Positions 41,256-50,801 of a stretch of DNA of 64,000 bases are shown one piece after another. The stretch is taken from contig NZ_JACVPI010000001.1 in the NCBI RefSeq assembly GCF_018881965.1, positions 626,018 through 690,017 of the forward strand, in the 5' to 3' direction. This stretch comes from Polynucleobacter sp. JS-Polo-80-F4 (GTDB lineage: Bacteria > Pseudomonadota > Gammaproteobacteria > Burkholderiales > Burkholderiaceae). A program made the translations under genes and the position numbers. The notes beneath the pieces were generated by a model, which saw nothing but the letters and a program-made list of their open reading frames with translations, searched no databases and was not told the origin of the DNA. Each line of letters begins with the position of its first letter. Positions within the stretch are counted from its first letter, which is position 1.

Positions 41256-43238
41256 TCAGAGTAATTTAGCTTCAGCTAAATCAGTCGCCTCTGAATTGCC
41301 TGAGATCACCAAAATATCATTAGCCTCAAGCGCGAGTTCTGGAACGGGGTCTAACTTCACGTAATCTGCGTTTCGACCCTTGCGACGCACCGCTTGAACA
41401 TTGACGCCCTCTTTTTCCAGATCAAGCTCAGCTAAAGTTTTACCAATTGCCTGTGAATGCGGTAGTAAGGTAATTGCGTGTAAGCGCCAAGATTCATTCG
41501 AACCAAAATCATCGTCTGCAGATCCCCGGAAATAGCCCCTGAGCAAGCTGTAGCGCTCTTCTCTTGCTGTCGTTATGCGTCGCACTACCTTACGCATTGG
41601 TACGCCCATAATCAGCAGAACATGGGAAGCAATCATCAAGCTACCCTCAATGAGTTCCGGCACGACTTCGGTAGCGCCAGCAGCTTGTAACTTGGCGATA
41701 TCTGCATCATCTCTGGTACGCACCAATACGGTCATACCAGGACGCAAATGTTCGACTTGACGAAGAACCCGCATGCTTGCTGCAGTATCCGCATAAGTAA
41801 TCACTACTGCCTTAGCTCTAGAGAGGCCAGCAGCCACTAAATAATTTTCACGACTTGCATCGCCATACACTACGTTATCACCAGCAGCCGCAGCTTCTTT
41901 GACGCGATCCGGATCTAAATCCAAAGCAATGTAAGGAATTTTTTCTTGGTCAAGCATACGCGCCAAGCTTTGACCTGAGCGACCAAAGCCGCAAATGACT
42001 ACATGGTTTTCATTACGCACACTTTTAGAAGCAACGCGAGTGAGAGCAAGTGATTGCAGTAACCATTCATTACTAGAAAAACGCATTGCTATGCGATCAC
42101 TGTACTCAATCAGAAATGGTGCGCAGAACATCGAGATCAACATGGCTGCTAATACTGCTTGACTCAAGGTGGGATCAATTAAATCTAATCCGTCGATTTG
42201 ATTGAGCAACACAAAGCCGAATTCACCCGCCTGAGCTAAGCACAAGCCGGTTCTAATGGAGATGCCAGGGCTTGAGCCAAACCCCCGTGATAGCAGGGCA
42301 ATAAGGCCAAATTTAAAGATGAGGGGACCGATCAAGAGCACCAAAACTAGTAACCACTGCTCACGTATGACATTGAAATCCAGCAGCATGCCAATCGTAA
42401 TAAAGAAGAGGCCGAGCAATACATCACGGAACGGTTTGACATCCTCTTCCACCTGATGACGGTAAGGAGTTTCTGAAATCAACATACCCGCCAAGAACGC
42501 ACCAAGGGCCAGTGATAAACCAAAGTGCTCAGTTAATCCCGCCATACCCAACACGATTAGCAAGAGATTGAGCATGAATAATTCTTGTGAGCGTAGCTTG
42601 GCAACCAATCTAAACCAATGGCTCATCAAACTTTGGCCAATAAAGAAAATCAACACCAAAGCAATCGTGATTTTGATAGAGGCTGCAGTAAGTGCAACAA
42701 ATAAGTCCGAAGGATTTTTGCCTAACGATGGCAACAAGATCAACAGGAATACAACTGCTAAATCCTGGAATAACAAAATACCGACGACATTGCGGCCATG
42801 TTCTGTCTCCAGCTCAGCGCGGTCAGAGATCAGTTTGGTCACAATGGCAGTAGATGACATTGCTAACGCACCACCTAAAGCGATAGCTGCGTGCCACGAA
42901 ATGGGATAAATCCAATTAATCAAAAGACTCGCTGGGACTGCCAGCAACATAGTCAAAATGACCTGACTACCTCCCAATCCAAATACGATCGACCGCATGG
43001 CCCTGAGCTTGTGAAGATTAAATTCCAGGCCAATTGAGAACATCAGGAAAACCACGCCAAACTCAGCCAAATACTTCACCGTAGCCGAATCATTTGCCAG
43101 ACCAAGGGCGTGTGGGCCAATCAGCACACCAATGGCCAAATAGCCCAAAATAGGGGGTAAGCCAAAATAGCGGAAAATAACCACTCCGGCCACACCCGAG
43201 GCCAGGAGAATGAGGGTTAATTGAAGGACTGACGGCAT
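41256..43238 (-). CDS. CPA2-family cation:proton antiporter with TrkA domains (Kef/YbaL-like)
   Basis: Inner-membrane antiporter of the KefB/KefC/YbaL group. In 660 residues it has a Na+/H+-exchanger membrane domain of 12-13 helices (about 1-380), with LEFNLHKLRAMR after helix 3, then a TrkA-N Rossmann domain (VVICGFGRSGQSLARML, about 408-425) and a TrkA-C domain (about 570-660). It could export K+ or another cation under ligand control. The start codon is only 11 bp from that of divergent kdsD. Confidence 0.9.
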   Translation of the reverse strand: MPSVLQLTLILLASGVAGVVIFRYFGLPPILGYLAIGVLIGPHALGLANDSATVKYLAEFGVVFLMFSIGLEFNLHKLRAMRSIVFGLGGSQVILTMLLAVPASLLINWIYPISWHAAIALGGALAMSSTAIVTKLISDRAELETEHGRNVVGILLFQDLAVVFLLILLPSLGKNPSDLFVALTAASIKITIALVLIFFIGQSLMSHWFRLVAKLRSQELFMLNLLLIVLGMAGLTEHFGLSLALGAFLAGMLISETPYRHQVEEDVKPFRDVLLGLFFITIGMLLDFNVIREQWLLVLVLLIGPLIFKFGLIALLSRGFGSSPGISIRTGLCLAQAGEFGFVLLNQIDGLDLIDPTLSQAVLAAMLISMFCAPFLIEYSDRIAMRFSSNEWLLQSLALTRVASKSVRNENHVVICGFGRSGQSLARMLDQEKIPYIALDLDPDRVKEAAAAGDNVVYGDASRENYLVAAGLSRAKAVVITYADTAASMRVLRQVEHLRPGMTVLVRTRDDADIAKLQAAGATEVVPELIEGSLMIASHVLLIMGVPMRKVVRRITTAREERYSLLRGYFRGSADDDFGSNESWRLHAITLLPHSQAIGKTLAELDLEKEGVNVQAVRRKGRNADYVKLDPVPELALEANDILVISGNSEATDLAEAKLL

Positions 43239-43249
43239 ATACTTACTCG

Positions 43250-44242
43250 ATGATAGCTAAGACTCGTGAACGTACCCTAAAGCTTGCGCGCGACACCCTC
43301 ACTATTGAGGCTGCTGCACTGCAAACCATGCGTGATCGCCTTGAGGGCGCTAACGCTGACGCCCTTGTGCTGGCGGTTGAGCTTTTACATGGCTGCAAAG
43401 GCAGAATCGTGGTTTCTGGAATTGGCAAATCAGGTCATATTGCCCGCAAAATCGCCGCTACCTTTGCCTCTACCGGCTCACCAGCATTTTTTGTTCATCC
43501 TGCGGAAGCCAGCCATGGTGACTTAGGAATGGTTACCAGAGATGATGTATTTGTCGCTCTTTCTAATTCTGGCGAGACCGATGAACTCCTCACCATCGTT
43601 CCAATTGTGAAACGTACCGGCGCAAAACTGATTGCCCTGACTGGCGCCCCAAACTCTTCTCTTGCCAAATTAGCAGACGCACACTTAGATACCAGCGTTG
43701 AAAAAGAAGCTTGTCCTTTAAATCTAGCACCCACGACAAGCACTACAGCTGCACTAGCGATGGGTGATGCGCTAGCGGTTGCATTATTAGACGCACGAGG
43801 ATTTGAAGCTGAGGACTTTATTCGCTCTCATCCCGGTGGCAGACTAGGTCGCAAGCAATTGATGCATGTCAGTGAAGTGATGCGTAGCTTTGCAGACACC
43901 CCGAAAATATCTATTGATGCATCACTACAAGATGCCTTGCTGGAGATGACATCAAAGCGTATGGGTATGGTGGTAATACTAGATGCCAACCAGAAAGTAT
44001 TTGGCATATTGACTGACGGAGACTTACGTCGCCTCCTAGAAAAAACTACCAACCTTGGTGGCATCAAGCTCGAGAGCGCTACTACCGCAGACCCGCGCAC
44101 TATACCTGCAGAGTTACTTGCTGAAGAAGCAATTGAGATGATGGAAAAACACCGCATCAATCATCTGGTCGTCACTGACAACAAAGGCCATTTATTGGGC
44201 GCCTTAAATCTGCATGATTTATTTGCCGCCAAAGTCATTTAA
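43250..44242 (+). CDS. kdsD: D-arabinose-5-phosphate isomerase KdsD
   Basis: Converts ribulose-5-phosphate to arabinose-5-phosphate, the first step to Kdo for LPS. The 330 residues have a SIS domain (GIGKSGHIARKIAATFASTG, FFVHPAEASHGDLGMV, KEACPLNLAPTTSTT) and two CBS domains (from about 210; TDGDLRRLLE). The ATG at 43250 fits homology, but no ribosome binding site is visible just upstream. It heads kdsD-kdsC-lptC-lptA-lptB. Confidence 0.95.
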   Translation: MIAKTRERTLKLARDTLTIEAAALQTMRDRLEGANADALVLAVELLHGCKGRIVVSGIGKSGHIARKIAATFASTGSPAFFVHPAEASHGDLGMVTRDDVFVALSNSGETDELLTIVPIVKRTGAKLIALTGAPNSSLAKLADAHLDTSVEKEACPLNLAPTTSTTAALAMGDALAVALLDARGFEAEDFIRSHPGGRLGRKQLMHVSEVMRSFADTPKISIDASLQDALLEMTSKRMGMVVILDANQKVFGILTDGDLRRLLEKTTNLGGIKLESATTADPRTIPAELLAEEAIEMMEKHRINHLVVTDNKGHLLGALNLHDLFAAKVI

Positions 44243-44266
44243 TTTAATTAGTGATCGAACTTTTTT

Positions 44267-44839
44267 ATGCCTAGCGCCTTTACACCTCACAACACCAACC
44301 CTCTTACTCAATACCCACAAGCATGGGAGCGCGCTGGCCAAGTAAAACTTCTAGTATTGGACGTTGATGGTGTTCTGACTAATGGACAGGTTTGGATTGG
44401 TGCGGATGGCAAAGAATCTCTGAAAGCTTTTGATATTCAGGATGGTTTAGGCATTAAATTATTAGAGCAATGCGGTATTTCGACGGCCATCATTACCGGC
44501 AGAAATTCCAAGATGGTTTTAGCGCGCTGCGAAGAACTAGGCATTAAACATGTTCATATGGGCGTTGAAAACAAAGCTACTGCATTGGCAGAAGTCATTA
44601 AATCTCTTGGGCTTACTACAGCTGATTGTGCTGTTATGGGTGATGATTGGCCAGATCTATCAATGATGAAAAACGCAGGCTTACGGATTTGTCCAGCGCA
44701 AGGTCATGATGCCGTTAAAGAATTCGCTCACTTGGTGACGACGCGTAGCGGTGGTAACAGTGCCGTACGTGAAGCATGCGATCTTATCCTCAAAGCACAG
44801 AATCGCTATGAAGAGCTACTGAATAAGGCCCGTAGCTAA
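44267..44839 (+). CDS. kdsC: Kdo-8-phosphate phosphatase KdsC
   Basis: HAD-superfamily tetrameric phosphatase releasing Kdo from Kdo-8-phosphate. In 190 residues the nucleophile motif is LVLDVDGVLTNG (about 28-39), the Thr motif is AIITGRNS, and MGDDWPDLSMM supplies the acidic metal ligands. It lies 24 bp after kdsD and 3 bp before lptC. Confidence 0.96.
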   Translation: MPSAFTPHNTNPLTQYPQAWERAGQVKLLVLDVDGVLTNGQVWIGADGKESLKAFDIQDGLGIKLLEQCGISTAIITGRNSKMVLARCEELGIKHVHMGVENKATALAEVIKSLGLTTADCAVMGDDWPDLSMMKNAGLRICPAQGHDAVKEFAHLVTTRSGGNSAVREACDLILKAQNRYEELLNKARS

Positions 44840-44842
44840 GCA

Positions 44843-45484
44843 ATGCAGTTAAAGCCTCAACAAATTAAAGTCGGTATTGGTCGTGCTTTACTGCGCCTGC
44901 TGCCCTTGATTTTGATGGGTGCACTAACACTAGCAACTTTTTGGCTCGTGCAAAAAAATACTCCGCCAGAAAAATCTCCCTTAGAACGTGTTCGCCTCCA
45001 TGAGCCTGACTACACCATTAAAGATGGTGCACTATCCGCCTTAAATGAATTAGGGAATACCAAATATCGAATTTTGGGAGTCAAAGTTACCCACTACGAT
45101 GACGATGCCTCAATCGATATCCTTACACCTCGCATGCGCTTGTTTCAGGCAGAGAAAGCGCCTGTCACTGTAAAGTCAGATACCGGACATATTGATGGCG
45201 ATCTCACTATTTTGGATTTGTACGATAACGCCAGCATCTTTCGCCCCGCTCAAGAGGCGACGGCATCACAGCCGGCTACTTTAAGAATGCTGGCTAGCTC
45301 AAGCTATTTCAAAGTACTTATTAACGATGACATTATCGAAACGGATCGGCCGATTACCCTCGAGCAAGGAATGTCGATCATGAACTCTACCGACGGTGGT
45401 GTTTTTAATAATGTTCAGCAAAGCATGGTTCTCAGCGGTCAAGTCAAAGGGCGTATCGAACGCGCCCCACGGGATAAACCATAA
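44843..45484 (+). CDS. lptC: LPS export protein LptC
   Basis: Single-pass inner-membrane bridge component that takes LPS from LptBFG and passes it to LptA. The 213 residues have one N-terminal transmembrane helix (about 18-38) and a periplasmic jellyroll fold (PDYTIKDGALSALNELGNTK opening). The family is poorly conserved; position between kdsC and lptA makes the call firm. The lptA ATG follows one base after its stop. Confidence 0.93.
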   Translation: MQLKPQQIKVGIGRALLRLLPLILMGALTLATFWLVQKNTPPEKSPLERVRLHEPDYTIKDGALSALNELGNTKYRILGVKVTHYDDDASIDILTPRMRLFQAEKAPVTVKSDTGHIDGDLTILDLYDNASIFRPAQEATASQPATLRMLASSSYFKVLINDDIIETDRPITLEQGMSIMNSTDGGVFNNVQQSMVLSGQVKGRIERAPRDKP

Positions 45485-45485
45485 A

Positions 45486-46058
45486 ATGATTCCGATGAAA
45501 AACTTGCTCACACGTATAGCGTTCATCAGCTTTCTCGCGCTTGGATTGACCGCTCCGTTTTCAGTGCAAGCTGAAAAAGCAGATCAAGATAAACCCGTCA
45601 TCCTCGAAGCGGAAAAAGTTTCTGTAGATGATGTCAAACAAGTTTATGACCTTAATGGTCAAGTGCTACTCATTAAAGGTAGCATTATTGTGACCGGCGA
45701 AGATGGGCATATCGCAGTAGATCCTCAAGGCTATGAATTTATCGATGTTGTCGGCACACCCGAAGCCGTTGCAAGCTTTAGACAGCGTCGCGAAGGCCTT
45801 GCAGATGAGTTCATGCAAGGACGTGGCACTCAAGTGACGTATGACGCAAAGACAGAGTTTCTGACGCTTACTGGCGATGCTAGCCTCAAGCGCTTACTCA
45901 ATATGCAAATGCTCGATCAGTTGAAGGGCTCGAAAATTGAGTACGATGATGTAAAGCAGTACTATCGAGTAGTACCCCCCAAAGATGCAAAGCCAGATGA
46001 TTTGCCTACAGCAAGAGCCATCCTTTCACCAAGACGAAAAGCAACCCTAGAGAAATGA
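45486..46058 (+). CDS. lptA: LPS transport periplasmic protein LptA
   Basis: Periplasmic bridge protein whose OstA-type jellyrolls stack to carry LPS to LptD. I chose the ATG at 45486, one base after the lptC stop (190 residues); an upstream reading frame overlaps lptC and is not needed. A signal peptide ends near residue 26 (FSVQA), then [21 protein letters not shown] begins the domain, with [19 protein letters not shown] near 120. The stop overlaps the lptB ATG by four bases. Confidence 0.93.
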   Translation: MIPMKNLLTRIAFISFLALGLTAPFSVQAEKADQDKPVILEAEKVSVDDVKQVYDLNGQVLLIKGSIIVTGEDGHIAVDPQGYEFIDVVGTPEAVASFRQRREGLADEFMQGRGTQVTYDAKTEFLTLTGDASLKRLLNMQMLDQLKGSKIEYDDVKQYYRVVPPKDAKPDDLPTARAILSPRRKATLEK

Positions 46059-46822
46059 CAGCGGATTTAGCCCAATTGAATAATGCGCCAACACTCAGCG
46101 CCCATAATTTACAAAAACGTTACGGCTCAAGAACTGTGGTTCGGGACGTATCAGTCCAAGTAAGGTGTGGTGAGGTCGTTGGATTGCTAGGGCCAAATGG
46201 GGCAGGCAAAACCACCTCCTTCTACATGATTGTTGGTCTTGTTCCACTCGATGGAGGGAATATTGTTTTAGACGGCGCTGATATTACGCATTTACCGATT
46301 CATCAGCGTGCTCGGATGGGTCTCTCCTATTTACCGCAAGAAGCCTCTGTATTCAGAAAGCTGAACGTAGCGGAAAATATTCAAGCTGTACTAGAGCTCC
46401 AGGTTCAGGGCGGTAAACCCCTGAGCAAGGCTGAGATTGCCAATCGCCTCGATGAGCTCTTAGGCGAGCTCCAAATTAGCCATCTTCGGAATAACCCAGC
46501 CCTTTCCCTTTCAGGTGGTGAACGTAGGCGCGTGGAGATTGCTAGGGCACTGGCCTCACAGCCAAAGTTTATTTTGTTAGATGAGCCATTTGCTGGTGTT
46601 GACCCTATTGCCGTTGGGGAAATTCAACGAATTGTGCGCTTCCTTCGAGACCGTCAAATTGGGGTGCTCATCACAGACCATAATGTTCGTGAAACCCTAG
46701 GTATCTGCGATCACGCCTACATCATCAGTGAAGGTAGCGTCTTGGCCGAAGGCAAGCCCGAGCAGATTATTCAGAACGATGCCGTTAGAAGAGTCTATCT
46801 GGGCGAAAACTTCCGGATGTAA
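46055..46822 (+). CDS. lptB: LPS export ABC ATPase LptB
   Basis: Cytosolic ATPase powering LPS extraction with LptF and LptG, which are elsewhere. The 255 residues show Walker [18 protein letters not shown]-loop YLPQEASVF, signature [16 protein letters not shown], Walker [14 protein letters not shown] and the H-loop His in ITDHNVRE. In most proteobacteria rpoN follows it; here only 193 bp separate it from hpf. Confidence 0.97.
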   Translation: MTADLAQLNNAPTLSAHNLQKRYGSRTVVRDVSVQVRCGEVVGLLGPNGAGKTTSFYMIVGLVPLDGGNIVLDGADITHLPIHQRARMGLSYLPQEASVFRKLNVAENIQAVLELQVQGGKPLSKAEIANRLDELLGELQISHLRNNPALSLSGGERRRVEIARALASQPKFILLDEPFAGVDPIAVGEIQRIVRFLRDRQIGVLITDHNVRETLGICDHAYIISEGSVLAEGKPEQIIQNDAVRRVYLGENFRM

Positions 46823-46908
46823 GCCAGACAAGGCTCTACTCTCTTAAAGTAATAAAAATTGCACTTCCCTCTTGGTTTTCAGCAAATTCGCTGATACGCT
46901 GGAGGCTC

Positions 46909-47016
46909 ATGGTTTATTTTTCCAAAAAAAACAGCACAACAATTACAGGGGCTTGCTGCGCACCCCAGGTATTAGTATGCGCACGCATCTATAGCATCTA
47001 TAAAAGGAGTCGCTAA
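46909..47016 (+). CDS. Possible 35-residue leader peptide before hpf
   Basis: A short frame with GGAGG three bases before its ATG; its TAA overlaps the hpf ATG as TAATG. The peptide is basic with three Cys (GACCAPQVLVC) and resembles nothing I know. A possible promoter (TTGGTT, 17 bp, extended -10 TGATACGCT) lies at 46872-46900. It could be a translational-coupling leader or chance. Confidence 0.25.
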   Translation: MVYFSKKNSTTITGACCAPQVLVCARIYSIYKRSR

Positions 47017-47339
47017 TGAATTTAAAAATTAATAGCCGTCATGTGGAAGTTACCCCTGCCATGCGCTCTCATCTGGAGGCGGGACTAGCCAAAATTCGTA
47101 AGCACTTCGACCACGTCATTGATGCATCTGCTTTTCTGGTGGTAGACAAGGCTAAAGAAAAGGATCTACGTCAAAGTGCTGAGATCACTATTCACCTTAA
47201 GGGCAAGGACTTGTTCGCTGAAGCACATAACGCAGATCTCTATCACGCCATGGATGCAGTGGTTGATAAATTAGAGCGTCAAGTCGTAAAACATAAAGAA
47301 AAGATTCAAGATCATCATCACGAAAAGCATTTTGAGTGA
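47016..47339 (+). CDS. hpf: Ribosome hibernation promoting factor (short HPF)
   Basis: Ribosome-bound stress protein of 107 residues that stabilises inactive 100S ribosomes. The alpha-beta fold is seen in MNLKINSRHVEVTPAMRSHL and DLYHAMDAVVDKLERQVVKH, with a His-rich tail (DHHHEKHFE). It is the short form, lacking the C-terminal dimerisation domain of long HPF. A good site, AAAAGGAG, precedes the ATG. It is followed by ptsN after 33 bp. Confidence 0.95.
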   Translation: MNLKINSRHVEVTPAMRSHLEAGLAKIRKHFDHVIDASAFLVVDKAKEKDLRQSAEITIHLKGKDLFAEAHNADLYHAMDAVVDKLERQVVKHKEKIQDHHHEKHFE

Positions 47340-47372
47340 TCAATTACGTCAGGACACCTATAATCAATTCAC

Positions 47373-47834
47373 ATGAATGCCCTGATTAATCTTTTTACTC
47401 CCGACTGCATTGCATTAGACATCCCCGCCAAAAGCAGGGCTGATGCATTTGCAGCCGCTGGAGAACTATTCTCCAAACAAACCGGTATCGCAGCCAACTC
47501 AGTAGTGGAGTTCCTCAATGCTCGCGAAGATTTGGGCTCAACAGCCCTTGGCGCAGGTGTGGCAATACCCCACGGTCGCGTTAAAGGCTTAAAGCAGCCT
47601 AGCGCAGCTTTTATGAGACTGCAAAACCCAATTGAATTTGCAGCTCCGGATGGTGAAGCGGTATCCATCATGATTTTCTTATTGGTACCCGAAAAAGCTA
47701 CACAACAACATTTAGAAATTTTGTCTTCCATTGCTCAACTGCTATCGGATGCCGATGCTCGCCAGACCTTGTCCTCTGCAGCAGATCCTGTAAAAGTTTG
47801 CGAACTCTTGCAACACTGGGGCGCAGCAAAATGA
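47373..47834 (+). CDS. ptsN: Nitrogen-type PTS EIIA protein PtsN
   Basis: EIIA-Ntr regulator phosphorylated through NPr and EI-Ntr, controlling K+ and nitrogen or carbon balance rather than sugar uptake. In 153 residues the phospho-acceptor His is in [12 protein letters not shown] near residue 66, preceded by [14 protein letters not shown]. Its TGA overlaps the hprK ATG (ATGA). hprK and rapZ follow, the standard betaproteobacterial set. Confidence 0.95.
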   Translation: MNALINLFTPDCIALDIPAKSRADAFAAAGELFSKQTGIAANSVVEFLNAREDLGSTALGAGVAIPHGRVKGLKQPSAAFMRLQNPIEFAAPDGEAVSIMIFLLVPEKATQQHLEILSSIAQLLSDADARQTLSSAADPVKVCELLQHWGAAK

Positions 47835-48817
47835 CTCAGCCATTACTCCTAGAGGGAGTAACTGCTCAGCAGATTTTTGATGACAATGTTTCCGACCTAA
47901 AACTTTCTTGGATTGGTGGTCTTGAAGGTGCGGATCGTACATTCCCACCTGAGGCCGTAAAGGCAGCTGCTGCCAGCTCAGACTTAGTGGGTCACTTAAA
48001 CCTCATTCACCCAAGCCGTATTCAGATATTTGGTGAGCAAGAGGTTGACTATCATGCAGCCCTAGAGCCAAAACAGAGACAAGAGCAAATTGCCAACCTA
48101 ATCTCCAAGACTCCGCCTTGCGTCATCGTGGCCGATGGCAAAAGTGCGGATCCTGACTTACAGTTGTTCTGCCAGCGGTCCTCAACGCCTTTATTCACCA
48201 CGGCGATTTCTGCAGCAGAAGTCATTGACCATTTACGCACCTACTTAACCAAAATTGGCGCACCTCAAATCACCATGCATGGTGTCTTTATGGATATCCT
48301 GGGTTTAGGAGTCCTCCTCACCGGGGAATCTGGTTTAGGTAAAAGTGAATTAGGTCTTGAACTCATATCTCGCGGGCATGGACTGGTAGCAGACGATGCG
48401 GTTGACTTTGCGCGCCTCGGACCGGATTACATAGAAGGTCGCTGCCCAGTCATCTTGCGCAACTTGCTTGAAGTGCGTGGATTGGGGTTGCTTGATATTC
48501 GCACGATCTTTGGTGAAACTGCTGTACGTCGCAAATTAAAACTCCGCCTGAATGTTCAACTTGTTCGTAGAACCGATGGTGAGTTTGAGCGCTTACCCCT
48601 TGAGACCCAACACATCAATGTACTAGGCATTCCTATTCGGACAGTAAAAATTCAGGTGGCTGCAGGTCGTAACTTAGCAGTGCTAGTTGAGGCTGCTGTA
48701 CGCAATACGATTTTGCAACTGCGTGGCATCGATACCTTAAAAGAATTTATTGAGCGTCAGCGCATTCAAATGAATGCTGAGTCTGACGCCACCAAGTCAC
48801 AAGGTCGACTGCTTTAA
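47831..48817 (+). CDS. hprK: HPr kinase/phosphorylase HprK
   Basis: Bifunctional kinase/phosphorylase acting on Ser of HPr-like proteins. The ATG at 47831 overlaps the ptsN stop by four bases, giving 328 residues. The C-terminal catalytic domain has a P-loop, [15 protein letters not shown], then [11 protein letters not shown] and the HprK signature [20 protein letters not shown]. The N-terminal domain (about 1-140) is of the usual kind. With no sugar permeases nearby, it probably serves regulation. Confidence 0.96.
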   Translation: MTQPLLLEGVTAQQIFDDNVSDLKLSWIGGLEGADRTFPPEAVKAAAASSDLVGHLNLIHPSRIQIFGEQEVDYHAALEPKQRQEQIANLISKTPPCVIVADGKSADPDLQLFCQRSSTPLFTTAISAAEVIDHLRTYLTKIGAPQITMHGVFMDILGLGVLLTGESGLGKSELGLELISRGHGLVADDAVDFARLGPDYIEGRCPVILRNLLEVRGLGLLDIRTIFGETAVRRKLKLRLNVQLVRRTDGEFERLPLETQHINVLGIPIRTVKIQVAAGRNLAVLVEAAVRNTILQLRGIDTLKEFIERQRIQMNAESDATKSQGRLL

Positions 48818-48820
48818 GTT

Positions 48821-49711
48821 ATGCAGATAAATCTGATTACCGGAATCTCAGGCTCAGGTAAATCAGTAGCCCTGAGGGCTTTCGAAGATGCGGGCTATGA
48901 CTGTGTAGATAATCTTCCTGTCTCACTTCTAGAAAGCCTCGTCTCTACCCTTGAAAAAGAAAAGTGTGAGCAAGTTGCTGTCGCCATTGATGCTCGTCGT
49001 GGGCAATCGATTGAAAACCTCCCCTCGATTCTTGAAAACTTACGCAAAAATCACCAAGTCCGAATTGTTTTCTTAAATGCTGACACCAACACCCTCATTC
49101 AGCGCTTTTCTGAGACGCGCCGACGCCATCCTTTATCTACTAATGCCAAGCAGTCACAATCTGCGACATTAATTGAAGCAATTGATAAAGAACGTAATCT
49201 GCTGGAACCCTTACGCACCCAAGCGCACAGCATTGATACTAGCAATCTACCTGCACATGCGCTGCGCTCTTGGATTCAGGACCTCCTCAAAGATAAACCT
49301 GTAGGTCTCACGGTAATTTTTGAATCGTTCGGCTTTAAAAAAGGTGTGCCTAGCGAAGCTGACTTAGTGTTTGATGTACGCTGCCTGCCAAATCCTCATT
49401 ACGATAAGGTACTGAGGCCTCTTACCGGTAACGATAAGCCTGTAAAAGAATTTCTGGAAAAAATTCCAGAGGTAGTGAGCATGGAATCAGATATCACACA
49501 ATTCATCAACAAATGGTTACCCCACTACATTGCTGATGGTCGCAGTTATTTAACGGTAGCAGTTGGTTGCACTGGTGGTCAACATCGCTCTGTTTATTTG
49601 GTAAACCGCCTAAGCGAACACTTCCGCGCCCAGAAAGATCTTATAGACTTACAGCTTAATTTTTTAGATCGTCATCGCGAACTAGACTCAGGCCTTGCAA
49701 CAAAATCTTAA
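48821..49711 (+). CDS. rapZ: RNase adapter protein RapZ (YvcJ family)
   Basis: P-loop protein; in enterobacteria it guides RNase E to GlmZ and so controls glucosamine-6-phosphate synthesis. The 296 residues have Walker A TGISGSGKSVALRAFED, Walker B-like VAIDARRGQ, and the C-terminal VAVGCTGGQHRSVYL signature. Whether it acts on small RNA here is unknown. Its last 56 bp overlap the 3' end of convergent mutY. Confidence 0.95.
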   Translation: MQINLITGISGSGKSVALRAFEDAGYDCVDNLPVSLLESLVSTLEKEKCEQVAVAIDARRGQSIENLPSILENLRKNHQVRIVFLNADTNTLIQRFSETRRRHPLSTNAKQSQSATLIEAIDKERNLLEPLRTQAHSIDTSNLPAHALRSWIQDLLKDKPVGLTVIFESFGFKKGVPSEADLVFDVRCLPNPHYDKVLRPLTGNDKPVKEFLEKIPEVVSMESDITQFINKWLPHYIADGRSYLTVAVGCTGGQHRSVYLVNRLSEHFRAQKDLIDLQLNFLDRHRELDSGLATKS

Positions 49712-50801
49712 TCGGTTGCGGTAGGCCATAGCGCCCCAATTGATTTAAGGGCACCCACTTTAGATCTCGATTTGAAAATGTCAGCTCTTTTGAGCTGCTT
49801 GCCTGCCAAATCTGCATCCATAAACGACGATGCGTAAAGACATGCTTAATTTCTTCGGTGCGGCTTACTGCCTTACATGCTTTTGTAAGCATGGCAAACG
49901 TTTCATCCGGCAATGTAATTGCAAATAACGTTTGCGCACTGATGTCTGCATCCTTTGCACCAGATACTCTGGGCATCCAAGGCCCTTCTGGTAGCGACCA
50001 CAGCCCGCCCCAGATGGCTTTACTTGGGCGCTTTTGCAATAGGACCGAATTACCCCAGCGCATCAGTAACATATTGCAATCAAATTCTGGAGATTTTGTC
50101 TTCTTCGTTTTTTGGGGAAGTAGAAGAACTTGATCGCTTAAATTTGCTTGGCAATCTTTCGCAAATGGGCATTTCTTTTCTGAGCCTAAACAAACAGGTT
50201 TACGTGATGTGCACCAAGTAGCACCAAAGTCCATCAACGCCTGTGTGTACACCGGCATATCAATGGATTTAATTGGCAATAAATCGGTTGCCAAAGCCCA
50301 TAGGCGATCGTTTACTGCCTTGTCCTGTATCGGGCCTTCAATTGCGAATAAACGCGCGAGAATACGCTTCACATTGGCATCCAAAATAGGCGCACGCTCA
50401 TGATATGCAAAAGCGGCGATAGCACCTGCAGTAGAGCGACCGATACCCTTCAATTGCTCAAGCAAAGCTGGATCACTGGGAAACTCACCCTTGAACTCTG
50501 CCACGACTTGCTTTGCGCAAGCATGTAAATTTCTAGCACGCGAGTAATAACCTAAACCAGCCCACTCGGCGAGCACCTCGTCAATATCGGCAGTGGCTAA
50601 TTTTTTGACTGTTGGAAAGCGCTTCATAAAGCGCGGGTAACGCTCAAGGACGGTAGCTACTTGAGTTTGCTGCAACATGATTTCTGAAACCCATACTGCA
50701 TAAGGGTCTCGATTACCTTGCCACGGTAAGCCTGAACGCCCGCTGATCGCATGCCAAGCGACTAACTTTGATGCAAATGTGTTGACTAGCGTTTTTGACA
50801 T
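49656..50801 (-). CDS. mutY: A/G-specific adenine glycosylase MutY
   Basis: Base-excision enzyme removing adenine opposite 8-oxoguanine. The 381 residues have the catalytic LPWQGNRDPYAVWVSEIMLQ region, HhH LKGIGRSTAGAIAAFAY, catalytic Asp in ILDANVKR, and a 4Fe-4S loop with Cys at 197, 204, 211 and 217. The middle spacing is six residues where two is usual. A C-terminal Nudix-like domain (about 240-375) recognises 8-oxoG. It overlaps mutM by 16 bp upstream and rapZ by 56 bp downstream. Confidence 0.95.
   Translation of the reverse strand: MSKTLVNTFASKLVAWHAISGRSGLPWQGNRDPYAVWVSEIMLQQTQVATVLERYPRFMKRFPTVKKLATADIDEVLAEWAGLGYYSRARNLHACAKQVVAEFKGEFPSDPALLEQLKGIGRSTAGAIAAFAYHERAPILDANVKRILARLFAIEGPIQDKAVNDRLWALATDLLPIKSIDMPVYTQALMDFGATWCTSRKPVCLGSEKKCPFAKDCQANLSDQVLLLPQKTKKTKSPEFDCNMLLMRWGNSVLLQKRPSKAIWGGLWSLPEGPWMPRVSGAKDADISAQTLFAITLPDETFAMLTKACKAVSRTEEIKHVFTHRRLWMQIWQASSSKELTFSNRDLKWVPLNQLGRYGLPQPIKILLQGLSLVRDDDLKN

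Noticed and set aside
47369..47731. A 120-codon minus-strand frame opposite ptsN
   Set aside because: It mirrors the codon pattern of ptsN, has no own ribosome binding site and resembles no known family.
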